Part shown: piece after piece, positions 31,331-32,266 of the stretch
Layout of the letters: every line of letters starts with the position of its first letter
Position numbering within the stretch: the stretch's first letter is position 1
Source of the DNA: JBFMAP01 sp964632135
GTDB taxonomy: Archaea > Micrarchaeota > Micrarchaeia > Burarchaeales > JBFMAP01
Direction of reading: 5' to 3'
DNA: 32,266 nucleotides
Assembly: GCA_964632135.1 (NCBI GenBank)
Contig: CAZWEI010000006.1
Span: forward strand, 1 to 32,266
Notes under the pieces: generated by a model
Told to the model about the DNA's origin: nothing
The model's input: the letters and a program-made list of their open reading frames with translations, nothing else
Databases searched by the model: none
Position numbers and translations under genes: made by a program

Positions 31331-31726
31331 TTATTCGAGCGAAAGAACCAGCGCCTTTACTCTCTTGTCTATCTCGTCTCTTACTTCACGAAACTTTTCG
31401 ATTCCCTTACCAGCCAGGTCCTCCAGCTTCCAATCTTCGGTCTTTTGAGGCGGCGTTGCCGGGCACTTTTCAATGCAGCCCATCGTGAATATTTTTTCCG
31501 CTTTCTCGATCATTTCCAGAGTAAGCATCTTGGGAGCCTGGCCCGATATGTCTATGCCCTTTTCTTTCATGGCAAGAACTGCGAAGGGTTTCACACTTTC
31601 CGCCGGCTTCAATCCTGCACTAACACCTTCATACTTTTGATTTTTGTTGTATAAATTGAAAAATCCCTCAGCCATCTGGCTGCGGGCCGAGTTTTCCATG
31701 CACACGAAAAGAACAACTTTTTTCAT
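31331..31726 (-). CDS. arsC: Arsenate reductase, low-molecular-weight phosphatase type
   Basis: A 131-residue enzyme that reduces arsenate to arsenite using thioredoxin-type thiols. The phosphatase loop is FVCMENSARSQMAEGFF (Cys9 with Arg15, C-x5-R). The resolving cysteines are Cys84 and Cys88 in FTMGCIEKCPATPP. DWKLEDLAGKGIEKFREVRD is the conserved later segment. Length and motifs match the thioredoxin-coupled class. A TATA-like TTAATTTAAT (31746-31755) lies about 25 nt upstream, and a large palindrome at 31772-31801 sits just above it. Confidence 0.95.
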   Translation of the reverse strand: MKKVVLFVCMENSARSQMAEGFFNLYNKNQKYEGVSAGLKPAESVKPFAVLAMKEKGIDISGQAPKMLTLEMIEKAEKIFTMGCIEKCPATPPQKTEDWKLEDLAGKGIEKFREVRDEIDKRVKALVLSLE

Positions 31727-31771
31727 AAAACTGGTTTGACGAGCCTTAATTTAATCTTTGCGGAAATTTAC

Positions 31772-31801
31772 GACACCTCATTTCCGCGGAAATGACGTGT
31801 C
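31772..31801. promoter_or_regulatory. 30-bp palindrome upstream of arsC (putative operator)
   Basis: The central 16 bases CATTTCCGCGGAAATG (31779-31794) form a perfect palindrome. After two mismatched bases on each side, GACAC (31772-31776) and GTGTC (31797-31801) extend the symmetry. A partial copy, CGGAAAT, lies at about 31761-31767. It sits about 15-20 bp upstream of the arsC TATA box, in the gap behind the GalT-like gene. It may be an operator, or alternatively a transcription terminator hairpin for the gene upstream, though no T-run follows it. Confidence 0.55.
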
Positions 31802-31842
31802 TTCCGAGCGTCAGGTCAAGAGTCGAGCACCAAGCGGACGGA

Positions 31843-32266
31843 CTAAACTTTCATTTCGCGCAGCGCCTTCGCCGCTGTTTCCGGCGGCATCGAGTTTATC
31901 ATTATTCCGGAGCCGAACTCGAAACCAGCCCATCTCGCGAGCCGCGGGCAGATTTCTATGTGGAAATGGAAATCCCCGTATTCGCGCCCGCGCGCCTCAG
32001 GAGCAATGTGCACGAGATAATTGTAGGGCGGCTTGTTCAGGAGTTTGTCGAGCTTTCCGAGGGAGTTTTTGAGCGCGTCAGCGAGCGCGAGTTTTTGTTT
32101 TTCGGTGAGTTGCGTGATAGAGGGGATGTGTTTTTTCGGGAGAACCCAGGTCTCGAAACTGAAACGAGATGCAAAGGGGGCAAAACAAACGAACTCGTCG
32201 TTCTCGTAAATAAAACGTTCGCTATTTTTTTCTTTTTTCGCCATATCACAAAGCGCGCATTTTTTG
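31843..32266 (-). CDS. galT: GalT-like nucleotidyltransferase, C-terminal HIT-fold part (cut by window edge)
   Basis: A 140-residue C-terminal part; the gene continues beyond the right edge, because the frame is open upstream of the ATG at 32244 and reads KKCALCDMAKKEKNSERFIY, a CxxC segment found just before this domain in short GalT proteins. The rest shows FASRFSFETWVLPKKHIPSI and FHFHIEICPRLARWAGFEFG, the His-x-His active-site pattern of the galactose-1-phosphate uridylyltransferase family, and SGIMINSMPPETAA. The enzyme transfers UMP between UDP-glucose and hexose-1-phosphate. The exact substrate is not certain. Confidence 0.85.
   Translation of the reverse strand, partial: KKCALCDMAKKEKNSERFIYENDEFVCFAPFASRFSFETWVLPKKHIPSITQLTEKQKLALADALKNSLGKLDKLLNKPPYNYLVHIAPEARGREYGDFHFHIEICPRLARWAGFEFGSGIMINSMPPETAAKALREMKV

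Noticed and set aside
1..32266. CRISPR array
   Set aside because: I saw no regularly spaced repeats of 25-40 bases anywhere; the direct repeat at 5023 and 6768 has only two copies 1.7 kb apart.

Overview
The window is archaeal. It carries GatD and GatE, the archaea-specific Glu-tRNA(Gln) amidotransferase, together with archaeal EF-1beta and its zinc-ribbon neighbour, Rad50, XPD, Elp3, an archaeal UMP kinase and a translin-family gene. It also has a tRNA-Arg with a bulge-helix-bulge intron, TATA boxes about 25 nt upstream of start codons, and GGTG-type ribosome binding sites. Intergenic gaps are short and many reading frames are rich in GCGC. The single-Lrp/Hsp20/GatDE style of small archaeal genomes makes a DPANN lineage (Micrarchaeota or Diapherotrites type) a reasonable guess, but the sequence seen here does not prove it.

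Layout. 1-2600: the start of a translin-like gene, UMP kinase, an AT-rich membrane protein of unknown function, and HtpX. 2630-3620: a winged-helix regulator, Hsp20 and HtpX form a minus-strand stress operon. 3729 to about 4950: an IS605/IS1341-type element carrying an intact TnpB and no TnpA. 5073-6704: a radical SAM enzyme with an N-terminal B12-binding-like domain (copy 1), flanked by a GC-rich direct repeat of about 31 bp. 6943-14791: a plus-strand run with a small unknown protein, an exported protein, Elp3, GatD, GatE, a multi-pass membrane protein and an EamA transporter. 14792-17452: a second radical SAM unit holding copy 2 of the B12-type enzyme and, 4 nt upstream, a radical SAM/SPASM-like gene broken by one missing base. 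17575-21000: a tandem Lrp regulator, a TIM-barrel isomerase-like protein, tRNA-Arg, the zinc ribbon with EF-1beta, a Mut7-C nuclease and a RelE-type toxin-antitoxin pair. 21054-26807: Rad50, a divergent PEP-synthase-like protein and XPD helicase. 26930-31726: a minus-strand arsenic/thiol-redox island. 31843-end: the C-terminal part of a GalT-like protein cut by the window edge.

How the genes work together. The arsenic island joins an arsenate reductase (ArsC), an ArsR repressor, a ferredoxin, an ArsE-like mini-thioredoxin, an ArsP permease, an ArsF-like lipoprotein, an ArsG-like CcdA-fold permease and a thioredoxin-DsbD protein. This resembles the organoarsenical ArsEFG systems combined with inorganic arsenate reduction. 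GatD and GatE make Gln-tRNA(Gln). Elp3, the tRNA, EF-1beta and the zinc ribbon also serve translation.

The least explained part of the window is the set of three radical SAM genes. The two B12-type paralogues are about 70% identical by eye. Both transcription units start from visibly similar promoters, with the TATA box about 55 nt before the start codon in each. I see no known pathway for them. Two genes (the SPASM-like radical SAM gene and the thioredoxin-DsbD gene) each lack one base in or near a homopolymer. Each may reflect assembly error, recent decay or, less likely, programmed frameshifting.
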